Part shown: positions 34,368-45,451 of the stretch, piece by piece
Layout of the letters: each line of letters begins with the position of its first letter
Position numbering within the stretch: position 1 is the stretch's first letter
Made by a program: the position numbers and the translations under genes
Notes under the pieces: generated by a model
Told to the model about the DNA's origin: nothing
The model's database searches: none
What the model saw: only the letters and a program-made list of their open reading frames with translations
From: Chlorophyllum brunneum
Taxonomy: Eukaryota > Basidiomycota > Agaricomycetes > Agaricales > Agaricaceae
Assembly (NCBI GenBank): GCA_963576785.1
Contig: OY756145.1
Coordinates: forward strand, 1,612,001 to 1,676,000
Direction: 5' to 3'
DNA: 64,000 bases

Positions 34368-35703
34368 TATGCACGTCGTCGGAGCCGTGGAAGGGAGTTC
34401 GAAACGAGATAGCAGTCAAAGGCTTTGGCCAGCAGCTTTTAACTGTTGACTTCACAAAGTTTACACAGCCATCACGCCTGGTACCTAGACAACGGGCCAT
34501 AGTAGGGACAAGTCAAGGTGAGTGCCTCTGGTGATCAACTAGAGGGACCGATGAGGGATACTTAATTCTATCTGAGTCATGGTGAACGGCATCGCGAGAG
34601 TCGGGGACTTCATGTAGAAATTCTCGAATTGAGTGTCCACTTCAATGATCAACGAGCAGATGCGGCTTCCGGGACCATTCCCGGAGATTTTGGTCCTTGG
34701 GCTTCGGGTCGAAGGGAACTGGTCAACATAAATCAGGCACGGCAAGCATAGATCTTTGTCGGTCCGGCTCCGCGTGGAGGGATGTGGTGCGAGTGACAGG
34801 CTTATATGCTTATCATACCTGTTTTTCACAGTACGATTGGACGAATGGGAGACTAGCTTTGCTTCAACGGTATTGAGATGACATCAGAGTAGCGAAAACG
34901 GTTTGGACGATTTAATATATCATTGTGAGGCTGGGAAACATGACCAGGGTTGCCAACACTGGCCAGCATCCTGGCCTGGGTGACAGAATTAGGAACGGCC
35001 TTTGTTTGTCCCTTGTACGCGATGAACTTGGATGAGGACACTGATAAGCCACTTGCCGTTAGAGATGTGGATTGTGTCGAGATATGGCAGTTCATGAAGG
35101 CACTTTGTGCCTGTGTAATTATAGTCCGGGGGTGAAGACAGGGATGTGCTGGTTTGGTGGCTGACAGGTCTGTGTTGATAGAAAAGATAAGGCACTGGAT
35201 ATCCAAGTCTAGAGATGAAATGCTTGGCAAATTTTCTTGATGATCCGATACCGAAGGTTGAAGCCTGAAGGCTGAGGCTTGGTCAATCCAATGACCTCAC
35301 GAGTCGCGGCTCTGAGGACACACCCGTCCAGTTTGAAGTGATCGGGAAACCCAGAGAGGATGTCCCGTGACATGAATCAGGAGACACAAACGGCAGGATC
35401 GGACAGAGATCTAGCGGAAGATGGAGCTCAATTCATTCATCTGAAGCTCGTGTAAATTTTGGCTGTCCGCGACTCTGCCTGTGGTGGGAACTGTGCGGTA
35501 AACCCTTGCGTAACTCCCATTTCCAGGTTCTGTCATTTATTGGGCATATAAAGGACGTCCTGCTTCCCTGTGATCAGTGCCACCACCACCCCCGGTCACT
35601 GTGCCCTCCCATTGGTGCTGCTTTACACGAGGTGACGCTGATTGTGGCATGCGAACACATGAAATCTGACAACCCCTGTCTGTCTACAGGTAGTAGATTA
35701 TCG
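34368..35703. other. Gene-poor stretch, 1.3 kb
   Basis: Lies upstream of both gene A and the SLC35F-like gene, so it contains two promoters. Two minus-strand frames (34539-34829 and 34853-35230) are long for non-coding DNA (pieces PSISSLDLDIQCLIFSI and ARMLASVGNPGHVSQPHND), but neither shows a domain I recognise and they do not join cleanly. They could be a decayed gene. No repeat or RNA gene was recognised. Confidence 0.35.
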
Positions 35704-37618
35704 ATGGCGACACCCGAAATCATCCTCACACCAGCAGACGACAGAAAGGACATGCCTGAGCTCGGCGATGGACGTAGTCTCACACCCGACTCTTCATCCT
35801 CTCCCGAACCAAAAGCTCCTCGTAGACCCCCGATTGATTACAGCTCTTTCTCTGCCTTCACGAAGAGTTTTGGTCGGAGGTGGAAGAGCATCTGGACGAA
35901 ACAATTTATCTTGGCGCTATTGGCAGGACAGCTCCTTTCCCTTTGCATTACCTGTACGAATGTGACGACGACCGAGTTGGTCAGTCGTGGATGGACGTTA
36001 TCGACCACCCAGGGCTTTTTCTTGTGAGCTTTCCCCTCACCCCAAACAGTTTCCCGTCCTCGGGTCGGGAGGAAGACGGCAATTACTGACCACCGATTAT
36101 ATCAATAATAGATACTTCTCGCTATTCATTGTCTACACGCCGTACACCATCTACCAATGTTAGATCCCTCTAGCCTCTTCAGTGGACTGCGCTTGCTGAC
36201 GAGGTTTTTTGTTAGACGGATTCAAAGGGTGGGGCAAGGTGATTTTACGGGATGGCTGGAGGTGTACGTCTTGTCCTCGTTACGTTTCCGTTCTCCATTT
36301 TTAGCATGAACACATGGTTCCAGATATTATTTTGGGTGCTTGTGATGTGGAGGGTAATTTCCTTGTGGTCAAGGTCTGTGCCCTTGATGGATGTGAACGC
36401 CCGCCAAGCTGACCGTCGGATCCAGGCCTACCAATACACGGATTTGTTATCGTGCATGCTACTCGACGCGTGAGTGTCAGCTGGGTCTTTTTGATCTTTC
36501 CACGAGAAGGCTGAACTTTGGCATAGATGGGCCATACCTATTTGCATGTTCTTCTCATGGATATACCTACGCCCAAAGTACCATTGGACCCAGATTCTCG
36601 TGCGTCTCGTAACTTCATAAATTGCATGCACCGGTACGCTGATCACTAAACATACTTTAGGGTGTCCTGATCTGCATCGGTGGTCTCGGCCTTCTCGTCG
36701 TTTCTGATTTCGTAACCGACAAGAACTACCCGGCTCAGAACAAGGGAAAGGGGGATGCATTTATGATCGCTGGTGCCACACTCTATGGCTTTAGTATGCA
36801 CTCGATTCGTTTTGCTTCAATCATTAGATTGACCTCAATGCTCTGCTATCCCTTAGCTAACGCAACTGAAGAATTCTTCGTCAGGAAAAGACCACTGTAC
36901 GAAGTCGTGGGACAACTTGGCATGTGGGGTTTCATCATAAACGGAATTCAATCGTCCGCATTGGAGTGGCAGGGTATGAAGGAAGCACCTTGGGATGGTG
37001 GCATTAGTGAGTCCCGTTCTTTTGAATGCCTCGCCGAATGAAATTAACCTTTGTGTCCTAGTTGGTCTACTGATGGCGTACACATGCGCAATGATGATCC
37101 TCTACACTATTGCTCCAATGCTCTACCGTCTTGCATCTGCCGCATTCTTCAACCTCAGTCTGCTTTCCAGTGATTTCTATGGTTTGCTTTTTGGTGAGTT
37201 CTTTTGCTTCCCTTCGAACTTCTGCTATGAACTAAGAGAACCATCCCCAAGGTCTATTCCTTTACGTATGTCCTCCTAGGATCTCAGCTCAATGTGTATA
37301 CTAAACAACATTCATTCGATAGCACTACCACCCCTACTGGTTATACTTCATCTCCTTTGTTATTATCATCGCAGGGCTTATCACGTATTTCTGGTACTCC
37401 ACTCGTATGTGTCTACTGTTTCTTCCTGATGTTGATTCTAACTCTGATGGCATTCAGCCGAAGAGCAAGGAGGCCGTGTTCTCGCGCCTGAACCACCCCC
37501 ATACGTCAGGAGGCGCGGCGAGTCTGTCAGACCTGATGAAGAGCGACCTGTGACTAGCGCTACTGCTCCTCCAGACTATGGCGCAGCGACGAGAGACGAG
37601 GGCAATGAGAGAATATAA
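35704..37618 (+). CDS. SLC35F1/F2-type solute carrier
   Basis: A ten-helix member of the drug/metabolite transporter superfamily, SLC35F branch (DUF914). The ATG at 35704 gives MATPEIILTPADDRKDMPEL, a cytosolic Pro/Ser-rich N-terminus; helices start at WTKQFILALLAGQLLSLCIT. The family blocks follow across introns: YFSLFIVYTPYTIYQYGFKG, YLILGACDVEGNFLVVKAYQ, YTDLLSCMLLDAWAIPICMF, LGVLICIGGLGLLVVSDFVT, FMIAGATLYGF spliced to TNATEEFFVRKRPLYEVVGQ, and LYTIAPMLYRLASAAFFNLS, LLSSDFYGLLFGLFLYHYHP. The hydrophilic C-terminus (APEPPPYVRRRGESVRPDEE) ends at TAA 37616-37618. GDA-type VEGNFLVVKAYQYT is the hallmark of SLC35F. Substrate unknown; endomembrane location is usual for relatives. Confidence 0.82.
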
Positions 37619-37971
37619 CTAATTGGATTTAAGGATACATTTGTACACCCTGTGATTGGGGGCTTTCTTGGGTTTCTATGGGACGGGGGTTACCGAGAGA
37701 AGTTAAACAGTGTAAACCACAATGAGTTAAGAAGTACCAAGAATATTGATACTCATGGGTGAATTATACGGACCGAGGAAATTGGATTTCTAATTTCTTT
37801 CTGCTTCATGGTTACTCTTGGCGTATGCGATTCATATTGAGATGATAGTCGACACGAGATTGCAAGCATTACAATCCTCTCTAAGAAGTACTAAAGCTCA
37901 AAAAAAAAAAAACAGCGATGTAGTGATACAGATGTACACAGTAAAAATACGGAGGGGTCGATCGAAGGAAA
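37619..37971. other. Short convergent intergenic stretch
   Basis: 353 bases, 3' flanks of two converging genes. Includes an A12 run at about 37901. Nothing else recognised. Confidence 0.5.
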
Positions 37972-38616
37972 TTAGACGAGTCGAGGTGGGTTCTTGCTTT
38001 GTTCTTCGATCTGGCGTTCGAGTTGCTCCTGTTGTTTCCTGCGCTGCTCGCGGCTTTCAAGGAGTTTCTAGTGGTATCCAAGTAAGTAGGGTTTGTCTTA
38101 TTGAAGCGACGACACTCACAGCTTTCAACGTTTCTGCAGTCGATAGAATACTCTCGAGAGTTGCCTCTGTCATGTCACTCATCTGCGCAGGAAATATCAC
38201 GTCAGCAAGAGTCTAGTAAGAGTCAAAATCAAGCTCACAGCGTCTGTAGCCTGCCTCCGTAAATCAGCTAAACGGTCTTGCTCCTCCTGATACCTTCCTG
38301 ATTCCTTCCCATCGCTCCAACCCGAGTTGGTAGCAGGAATATTATTGATCGTTCTTGGAATATCCTTGAACGAGAAAGGTGGCTCCGAGGCTGGCGCATT
38401 CATATTCTGGTTAGGGGTTACAAAGGATCCATCTGGAGAGGAGTTGGGAGGGACGTTTTGGATAGACGCGCGACGACAGTGGCCCCAAGTCCAGCCGTTA
38501 TTGTGCATTTCGCGGTGTTTGAGCCACCAAGTAGCTGTGCCGGCACCAATTATGAACCAGAGAAGACGGCGGGGTCCACGGCAGTATCCCATGGGTTGCC
38601 AGTAGTGAGGGTGCAT
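37972..38616 (-). CDS. Small conserved single-pass membrane protein
   Basis: Not assigned to a named gene. The start (38614-38616) gives MHPHYWQPMGYCRGPRRL, then one hydrophobic helix (LLWFIIGAGTATWWL) and KHREMHNNGWTWGHCRRASI. A linker of about 50 polar residues follows, then a helical tail: RYQEEQDRLADLRRQATDA, an intron, MSDMTEATLESILSTAETLK, a second intron, and KLLESREQRRKQQEQLERQI ending RKNPPRLV with TAA at 37972-37974. The C-terminal 70 residues should form a coiled coil. Both introns have good GT-AG sites and keep frame. The N-terminal His/Tyr/Cys/Gly pattern followed by a Trp-bounded helix is distinctive and resembles unnamed basidiomycete proteins. Location and role are unknown; mitochondrial or ER membrane would both fit. 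Confidence 0.65.
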
Positions 38617-38829
38617 GGATGGTGTCTGTGATGATAGCGAGAACCAGTCTTATGGGGTGGTTTTATAGGGAGGAAAGGATGTGGAACGCGTATGTCCATC
38701 GGCACGGGAAGAGGAGTAGGTATGGTGCAGTGCTGTGCTTGTCCTTCTAGTAGCCGAAGCCGACGAGACGCGTTTTGGCTACTTAAGAAGTGTGGGAATT
38801 TCGGCCCAAACTTGACAGGCTCTACACCA

Positions 38830-39737
38830 TGCATCGTATATGCCAGTTGCCTAGTGTCATATCTGGAGGAAGCTAGTTGTCCAGTGTTAACCTCATTGGC
38901 TTGGCCCTTGCCACTACCTCTTGCACCACATTGTCTCTTCTTCTTATCCCCTTCCTGCTGAGGCTGTTGCTGCTGCTGGGGGCATAACTGCTACCCCTGT
39001 GCCTTTCTGCACTGCTGCTGCTGCTGCCTCTGATAATGTGGGGGCACACTTTGTGATTTTACACTGGAGAATTTATTTACCTACTGGTTCACTTGAAGTA
39101 TAGACCAGTGGTTCATAATGGCCCCACAGACCAAAGCAAAGGTCATGGCAGAGATCTGAGTGTTTACTGTAAGGAAGGGGGTTATGATATTCCAGGCATT
39201 TGGAATACCAGAGAGAAAGGTTATTACCTTGATGATCTCAGGGATGGTACAATTGCTATTAGCATCAAGCTGTTCATAGAGAACAGTAAGCTTGGCAATT
39301 AGGCTGGAGAGGTCCTCATTCAGATGGAGACAAAAGTGGATTGTCTTGACATATTTCGAATAGAGTCCAGAGATAGACTCTAGGCTATATGAGGTGTGCA
39401 GGTATACCCACATGCTGTTGATATCAGGGAGATTCCCTTTAATCATCTCAGTGGGAAGTTTACTCTTTATAATTGAGTAAACCACATGATGCATGCAAAT
39501 GTATGCAGCATGGTCAATTGCCATCTGTCCTGTGGGGGGAGGGATAACTGCATAGGCAGGGACCAGGATGTAAATTTGCAATAGGGGAGTCAACAGAAAT
39601 TCATCACTAATGATGGAGGTACCATTAGTGGATACCAAGGCAAGGGCATCCTGCATCTAGTCCGCCCACTCATTATTATTGGCAGTACCAGAGAGAATAG
39701 GGATTGAGGCAAGAACTACAGAGATGGGAGACAACAT
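38830..39737 (-). pseudogene. Copia-type gag, interrupted
   Basis: The frame opens at ATG 39735-39737, and reaches the copia gag signature NNEWAD-x-MQDALALV, where x is a TAG stop. It continues as an open frame (39656-39081) with helical gag blocks such as YSLESISGLYSKYVKTIHFC and IIKVITFLSGIPNAWNIITP. After a second stop it goes on with Gln runs encoded by CAG repeats and a basic stretch KKKRQCGARGSGKGQANEV. No pol follows. Stops at positions where Gln is expected (TAG for CAG) indicate a dead copy. Confidence 0.7.
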
Positions 39738-39968
39738 AGTAATCTATGATAAGATATAATTAGCAATCAGATTTGTGGGTGATCAGATCTGCACCACTGC
39801 ACTGTTTAAGCTATGAATCCTATATGATGAAGCCTTCTAAATAGAGCATGAACTAAATGAGTCATGTTAGAAGGATGGGCTAGAAAGACCATGCTCTACA
39901 GGACTGGTCAGATCAGCCTATCTACAATACACTTGCAGCCAGTCATGGCATATAGAGAGCAGGCAATC

Positions 39969-39982
39969 TAGGGCCCATAACC
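39969..39982 (-). other. Primer-binding site, half initiator tRNA-Met type
   Basis: The minus strand reads GGTTATGGGCCCTA three bases after the LTR end. This is complementary, with two differences, to the anticodon stem-loop of initiator tRNA-Met (expected GGTTATGAGCCCTG), the half-tRNA primer known from Drosophila copia and some fungal copia elements. The position and match support the LTR boundary. Confidence 0.6.
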
Positions 39983-39985
39983 TAT

Positions 39986-40425
39986 TGAACAGCACAGTAA
40001 TGCATAGTAGCAGATGGATGATCTGACTTACTAATAGCATGGATTAGTAAATAGTAAGGTGAACTAAGAGTTGCTGAGAGAGTCAAGTAGAGTGAGGTAG
40101 ATAATCAAGTAGATTGTCTTAAGAAATACAAGGGAATACATACTGCTATATATACTAATTGTCCAGGTAGCAAACTCTATGACCCATGAATAATACTAAG
40201 CATAATTGTGTCAGTAATGACATTAGAGTCCCTTAAAATACTGCAATATTATCAGTGGTGTCTAGTGGCATAATTGGAGTAACAGTGATCAATCAGCTCA
40301 TGAAATACATGAGGGAAAGGTGCATAATGTGAGTCAGAGGGTGCAGCCTCAATGACAAATATTAGATAAATAATATACTATGGAGCTAGTTATATGGAAT
40401 ACAGCTATAGTAAGTGCAAATAACA
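39986..40425 (-). repeat. LTR of minus-strand copia element, about 440 bp
   Basis: Begins with TGTTA on the minus strand and ends TTCA directly before the primer-binding site. It carries a TATA-like segment (AGTATATATAGCAG) and aligns to the two plus-strand LTR copies. It is the only copy that seems full length. Confidence 0.75.
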
Positions 40426-40427
40426 AT

Positions 40428-40680
40428 ACTCTGTAGTTATTACTGACTCATTATGTGTAGTTATTATTCATAAGTCTTAGGGTTTGCTATCCAGACACTT
40501 AGTATATAAAGTAGTATGTATTCTCTTATGTTTCTTTAGATAATCTACTCAATTATTCTACCTCGCTCTACTCAACTACACAGCAACTCCTTTAGTAACT
40601 TTACCGTTAACTAACCACTCTATCAATAAGTCAGATTATCTGTCTGTTACTACATGTTACTGTACTGGAAAATAGTAGAT
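40428..40680 (+). repeat. Partial 5' LTR of plus-strand copia element
   Basis: The run CTCTGTAGTTATTACTGACT to TTTAGATAATCTACTC (about 40430-40560) matches 44757-44885 base for base apart from scattered transitions, including AGTATATAAAG. Further right it also matches the end of the minus-strand LTR (AAGTCAGATTATCTGTCTG). The first half of the LTR is absent. Confidence 0.7.
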
Positions 40681-42781
40681 ACTACTCAGGCACTCTCATG
40701 ATTGGACCTGCCAAATGCCCTCTTGTCAATGCATTGTATAAAGAAACAGCCAAGGAGTAAAAGATCACATTTATGAGGTCATGAACATAAAAAGAGAGGT
40801 ATTGTTATGAACTATCTTTAGTTAATTATATTCCAATTATGCACCCACTACGTCATATACAGCCTGCTCTACTATATCTCTGTTTCTGTCTCCTGTTTCA
40901 CTCCTAGATGCTATACTTTCTATGACTTGTACCTATGACTCCTTTACCTTGCTCCTTTATTCTTAATACTTGCTACTAGTATATATAAAGTGTAGTAATA
41001 CTTGATATATTCCTTACACTTTACCAATTGTATTATCTCTTTTTCTTTTCTCTACTTCCTTGTCTTTATCCAAAGACTTGTAATCTGAGTCTTAGACTAA
41101 GGTCATAACAATAACAGTCTGAATGACTGGGCTAATTTCCACCCAATAATAGCAATTCAAATGAGAGATTAAATCCTCCCCTTTCCAGAAATGAATTTGT
41201 TCCAGAATTATCTAGTCTGAGTATGCTGTGAGTAGAACCACTGCCACCACCTCCTTATCCATGAACTCCTACTCCTAGTCCCAGAGAGTAGACTCTATCG
41301 CCTCTACTTTTTTTCTCTTGGATTATCCTACAAGGATCTGACTCTATCTCTCTCTCTACCTATACTGTCTTGGCTTTCAGAAAGAGTTAAGGTTAAGTGT
41401 TATGGATTTGCCTACTAAGAGCAATTGAAGAGGATACAACCTCTAGGGTATGGCCTTAATACCTATCTTAGCCAAGTAACCAGATAAGCAAATATTATCA
41501 AACTGTCATTACTTAATCAAGAAATGGGAATCCCATTTATCTTGTATCTCTTGAGTAATGAGGGCAAGTAGAAAATAAGCAGTTAAGCAATCTTCTATTG
41601 ATTGATAGCAACTGTCAATGGGAATTCTTCTTAGGTGACCAAGAAAGCTATCCTTGTAAAAGATCAAAGCCTAAGCTTTGACTTCCTAATACAATCAGCT
41701 ATTTATACTAATTACTTCTTTTCTATAAATACTATAGAGTATAGATAATGAGACTGAAACAAGTTTTACAATGTGAAACTGATAAATATAAAATATAAGA
41801 TGAAATACTACTAAAGATAGACACAAAACTGATAAAGGTGAAATAACCAAATATAGGACAAGATAAAACTGATGAAAGTGAAATAGATGAGTACTTACTT
41901 ACCCTCGGAAATCTCAGATAATAAAGATACAAATTTGTCAGAGCAGCTGCAGTCACAAGACATGTAGGACAAGGTGGTGGATGGTAATGATAGTAATGAT
42001 AGTGGGGATAGAAGAACTGTATCCATCAGTTGATTGGAGTTAGATAATAAGGATAACATTGATGTAGTTAGTTCTTTGGAGAGATAGGACTTGGATAACT
42101 TGACAAAGACTCAAGTAGATCATAATAGTAGATAGGGGGAGTCATTACTGTCACTGCTGGATACAGCAGGTTTATTATCTGGTGATAAGTCTTTCAGTTA
42201 CATCTCTATACAGTAGCAGTAGATTCTATCAGCAACTTGTTAGTAAATAAATGCTTCAAGTACTGGACCACAGGTGTACATGTAGGGGTAGATGTACTAC
42301 ATTGTCTCTTCAGTAGTAGGTCAAGTTTTCCAACTATTATTTCAGATACTGTAGAGGTTATTCTCAATGGTACATAAGTAGAGTCCATTGGTATCACATA
42401 CATGCAGGTATGTTGCATATTTCCAAGTGAGATAGAGTAAGGAGTCAATGACAATATTATTAGATCATAGCAGTGGTATGAGTGGTATAGCTTCTGGAAA
42501 TTTATTGTAACCTCTGATATAGGTTCAAGGTTTAGACATAACATTGAGAATAATGAGGAGACTATACCAGCACCTAATCTACATACTGATAACTAGGCTT
42601 CTATACCTATTCTGGAAAAACTTTTTGTTTCCTACTTGGACATTAAGATACCAAGAAGACTTTGTGATCAAACTATCCTTTAGGTTTCATGAAGAGAAGA
42701 AAATGTCTATAATAACTACCAACACCTGAAGGATATCCTTAGAGATTATGAAAGGTACAAATATTTTGGTCAGCCTAAACC

Positions 42782-44490
42782 ATGGAATCTGTGACATTCC
42801 AATATCCCTTAGGCTTTGGAGACTATATTCCAGAAGAAAATGAGTATGTGCCTGTTAGACCACAACCTCCTCTGCCAGCATGTGAGCAGAATATTGATAT
42901 TGATTTATCTATGCTTAAGCCAAATGAGGAAGAGCTTTGCCAATTAATTTGTAAAGGTAGTATAGAATTGATCTATTACTGTCTTTCTAAGGCCAGTACA
43001 ATTTCTCTATTGCCTCAGCTACTCTAAAGTAGGGACCTTGCCAAATTGCCTGCTTCTGAGCATGATCAATGGCTTAAGGCATGCCTAGAAAAGCTTGATA
43101 TACTCAGATAATGCAACATGTATGAGTTAGTTGACTGCCCTACCAAGAGTATTAATATTGTCAAAAATAAATAGGTTTTTAATACTAAGTCAGATGGTTA
43201 TTGCTGTACTTGACTAGTAGTGAAAGGTTTCTCACAAAAGAAAGGCCTTGATTACAACAAGCTTTTCTCTCTAGTTGTCCACTATGACACTTCTTATTTT
43301 CTATTCTTCTTAGCAGTCAAAGATTGGGAAATCAAAAGCATTGATGTAAAAACTGCCTATTTATATAGTGATCTAGATGAAAAGATCATACTTGAATAGA
43401 ACAAAGTGTGGAGATTATCTAAAGCATTGTATGGTCTTAAGCAAGTTAGCTTGGTCTAATGGCATGTAATGATGAAGTCACTGCTTGCCATAGGTTTTAA
43501 GCAATGTTTATCTAATACTAGAGTATATTACAATCACTGTCTGAAGACTGGCTTGATTATAATTGCCCTTATTTATGTTGATAATGTTGTCTTCATGGGC
43601 AAGAAGTGCCCTTTCTACTACCAAATAAAGAAAAACTTTATAGAATGATAGGAATGTTGTGACCTTGGAGAAACAACTGAGTTTCTCAGCATGACTATCT
43701 CACAGAACTAGAAGAATAAGTAGATCTACATTGATCAGATTTCATATCTTGATAAGGTCCTTGCTAAATTTGGTGTTACCACAAGGCCAACTCAAATATC
43801 TCTTCTGGCAGGATGTGGCTTCCTACTCTACAAGAGTACCATTGACCCAGAGTTCTGCCAGAAGTCCCAACAACTTGTTGGATCCCTAATGTATCTCATG
43901 ATTAGCTTGTGACCTAATATTGCTTATGCTATTGTGAAACTTAGTTAGCAGATAGCCAGTCCATCAGAGGAGTATTACAAGTATAGTTTATACTTGTGCC
44001 ACTACCTTCTGAGTATATAATGCTATTGCCTCATCTTTAATGGGCAATCAAAGAAGTCTATTCAAGGCTTTTCTGATTCTGACTTTGCAGGATGTTTTGC
44101 TATGTACAAGTTTCCTTCTAGTAATCTAGTCTTGTTTGCTGACAGACTAGTCTCCTGGTTGAGTCACCAACAAGCCACCACAGCACTGTCTACTACAAAA
44201 GCTGAGTATGTTACATGTATGAGATATCTCATCAACTGATTTGGATTTATCAGCTGCTAGATGAGATTGGTTTCAAACAATCTGCTCTGTATCTTATGTG
44301 TAACAACCTGGGCTCAACCTTCTGGACTTTCAATCTGGTCATTGAACATTGATCCAAATATGTTGCGATTCACTGGCACTTTATCTGTGAACTTGTTGAG
44401 ACAAGTAGTATCAAATTATTTTATGTGAAATCTGAGAAAAATCCTGCTGACATCTGTATAAAAAGTCTGAATACTATTAAATTTCAATGA
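42782..44490 (+). pseudogene. Copia pol remnant (reverse transcriptase and RNase H)
   Basis: Reads in one main plus-strand frame with many in-frame stops. Copia reverse transcriptase landmarks are recognisable: IKSIDVKTAYLYSDLDEKI, SKALYGLKQ, IIALIYVDNVVFMGKK, and LVGSLMYLMISL; RNase H blocks follow, FSDSDFAGC and STTKAEYVT. The catalytic YVDD is changed to YVDN. Most stops sit where Gln or Arg is usual (TAG/TGA for CAG/CGA), which fits C-to-T decay. The copy cannot make active enzyme. The first 80 codons (from 42782, YPLGFGDYIPEE) are open. An integrase is not seen. Confidence 0.75.
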
Positions 44491-44542
44491 TGTTGCAATT
44501 ATTTACCTATTCAGTTCTGTGCTTGATTTAATTGCACTTTGA

Positions 44543-44553
44543 GCTAGGAGGAG
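44543..44553 (+). other. Polypurine tract of copia element
   Basis: GCTAGGAGGAG lies directly before the TGTTG start of the 3' LTR, the usual place and composition of the plus-strand primer for reverse transcription. Confidence 0.55.
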
Positions 44554-44935
44554 TGTTGTCATTTACACTTTCTAAGCTGCATTCCATCTGACTAGCTCTT
44601 CAGTAGATTAGTAATATTTTTCTCTAATATTTGTCATTGAGACTGTACCCTCTAGCTCACATTATGCATCTCTTCCTCATATATTTCATGAGATGACTGA
44701 TCACTGTTGCTCTCATTATGCTATTGGACACTGCTGAGCAATTGCAGTGTTTCAAGGGACTCTGTAGTCATTACTGACTCATTATGCTTACTTATTACCT
44801 GTAGGCCTTAGGGTTTTGCATCCTGGACATTTAGTATATAAAGCAGCATGTATTTCCTCTATTTCTTTAGACAATCTACTTGTCTTTTCTTATACTCTAC
44901 TCAACTCTCTCATCAGATTCTATTTACTTATAACA
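44554..44935 (+). repeat. 3' LTR of plus-strand copia element, 382 bp
   Basis: Starts TGTTGTCATTTACAC and ends near TTATAACA. It matches the reverse complement of 39986-40425 and the direct copy at 40428-40680. It has a TATA-like AGTATATAAAGCAG. Compared with the minus-strand LTR, about 60 bases of the 3' end are missing, so the element is broken at its right edge. Confidence 0.75.
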
Positions 44936-45451
44936 GGCCAGGGCTTTTGAGCCGAGCCAAAGCTGGTAGAACACTAATTGGTGGACAAGTTAGTACTGCT
45001 CTGTCCTCTGGTTTTCTGGGGCCAACAGATTGGGATATAGATATGTACATTTAAACTATTAATTTTTGGTCTCTAATACAATCATTACAATAACAATGAG
45101 CCTTAAATCCAGCATTGTGTCGACTTTCTGACCTCCCACAAAACTGATTATGTAATATGTTTTTCATGTTTTTCACACTATGAAAAACTCTCACACGGAG
45201 GGCCGACAGGAGCTCACATTTCTCACAGCCAGCAAAAACTTTTCAACCCAGCGCAAGTTCGCACCCCAAGTTCCGCAAACGGCTGTAATCGTGTAGCACC
45301 GCAAGTTTTTTTTTAGCCATCAAATGGATGTTGAACATCGCTGCGATCGGGTGCAGGTTGATGCTTAACACCCTCGAACCCTCCTTCATATCTTACTCTG
45401 CGATACCCGTCTCTTCAGCTGACTACGACTTATCGAGCAGCTATCGAACTC
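44936..45451. other. Flank between retrotransposon and F-box-like gene B
   Basis: 516 bases back to host base composition. Contains a perfect 8-bp inverted repeat with a 5-base loop at 45167-45187 (GTTTTTCA / TGAAAAAC) and an A/T-rich start. The last 120 bases should be the promoter and 5' UTR of gene B. Confidence 0.45.

Larger units (their letters stand above)
38830..40425 (-). mobile_element. Truncated Ty1/copia retrotransposon, minus strand
   Basis: The element reads right to left: LTR 40425-39986, primer-binding site 39982-39969, then a broken gag to about 38830, where it stops against host DNA upstream of the 38616 gene. Pol and the second LTR are missing. The LTR matches, on the opposite strand, the LTR at 44554-44935 over about 370 bases with scattered transitions. 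Its upstream edge (TGTTATTTGCACTT, read on minus) aligns to the TGTTGTCATTTACACTT start of that LTR. The exact left boundary is judged from the end of gag resemblance and is uncertain by some tens of bases. Confidence 0.75.
40428..44935 (+). mobile_element. Decayed Ty1/copia retrotransposon, plus strand
   Basis: A second copia copy facing the other way. It has a partial 5' LTR (40428-about 40680), about 3.9 kb of AT-rich interior, a broken pol with reverse transcriptase and RNase H resemblance (42782-44490), a purine-rich tract and a 3' LTR. The 5' LTR lacks its first half where it meets the minus-strand element, and the 3' LTR seems to lack its last 60 bases. Base composition is clearly more A/T-rich than the host genes on both sides. 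The stretch 40680-42780 has only short frames; gag and integrase could not be traced there with confidence. Confidence 0.78.

Noticed and set aside
34853..35230. Possible sixth F-box-like copy (LDLDIQCLIFSI)
   Set aside because: The short resemblance is not followed by the Trp-split intron or the IEP-x-x-Y block seen in all five real copies.
38940..39035. CTG/CAG trinucleotide runs as a microsatellite
   Set aside because: They encode Gln runs in the gag remnant on the minus strand, so they are part of the element rather than an independent repeat.
42206..42544. Minus-strand 112-residue frame inside the copia block
   Set aside because: No retroelement or host domain recognised; A/T-rich decayed DNA gives chance frames, and the other pol pieces are on the plus strand.
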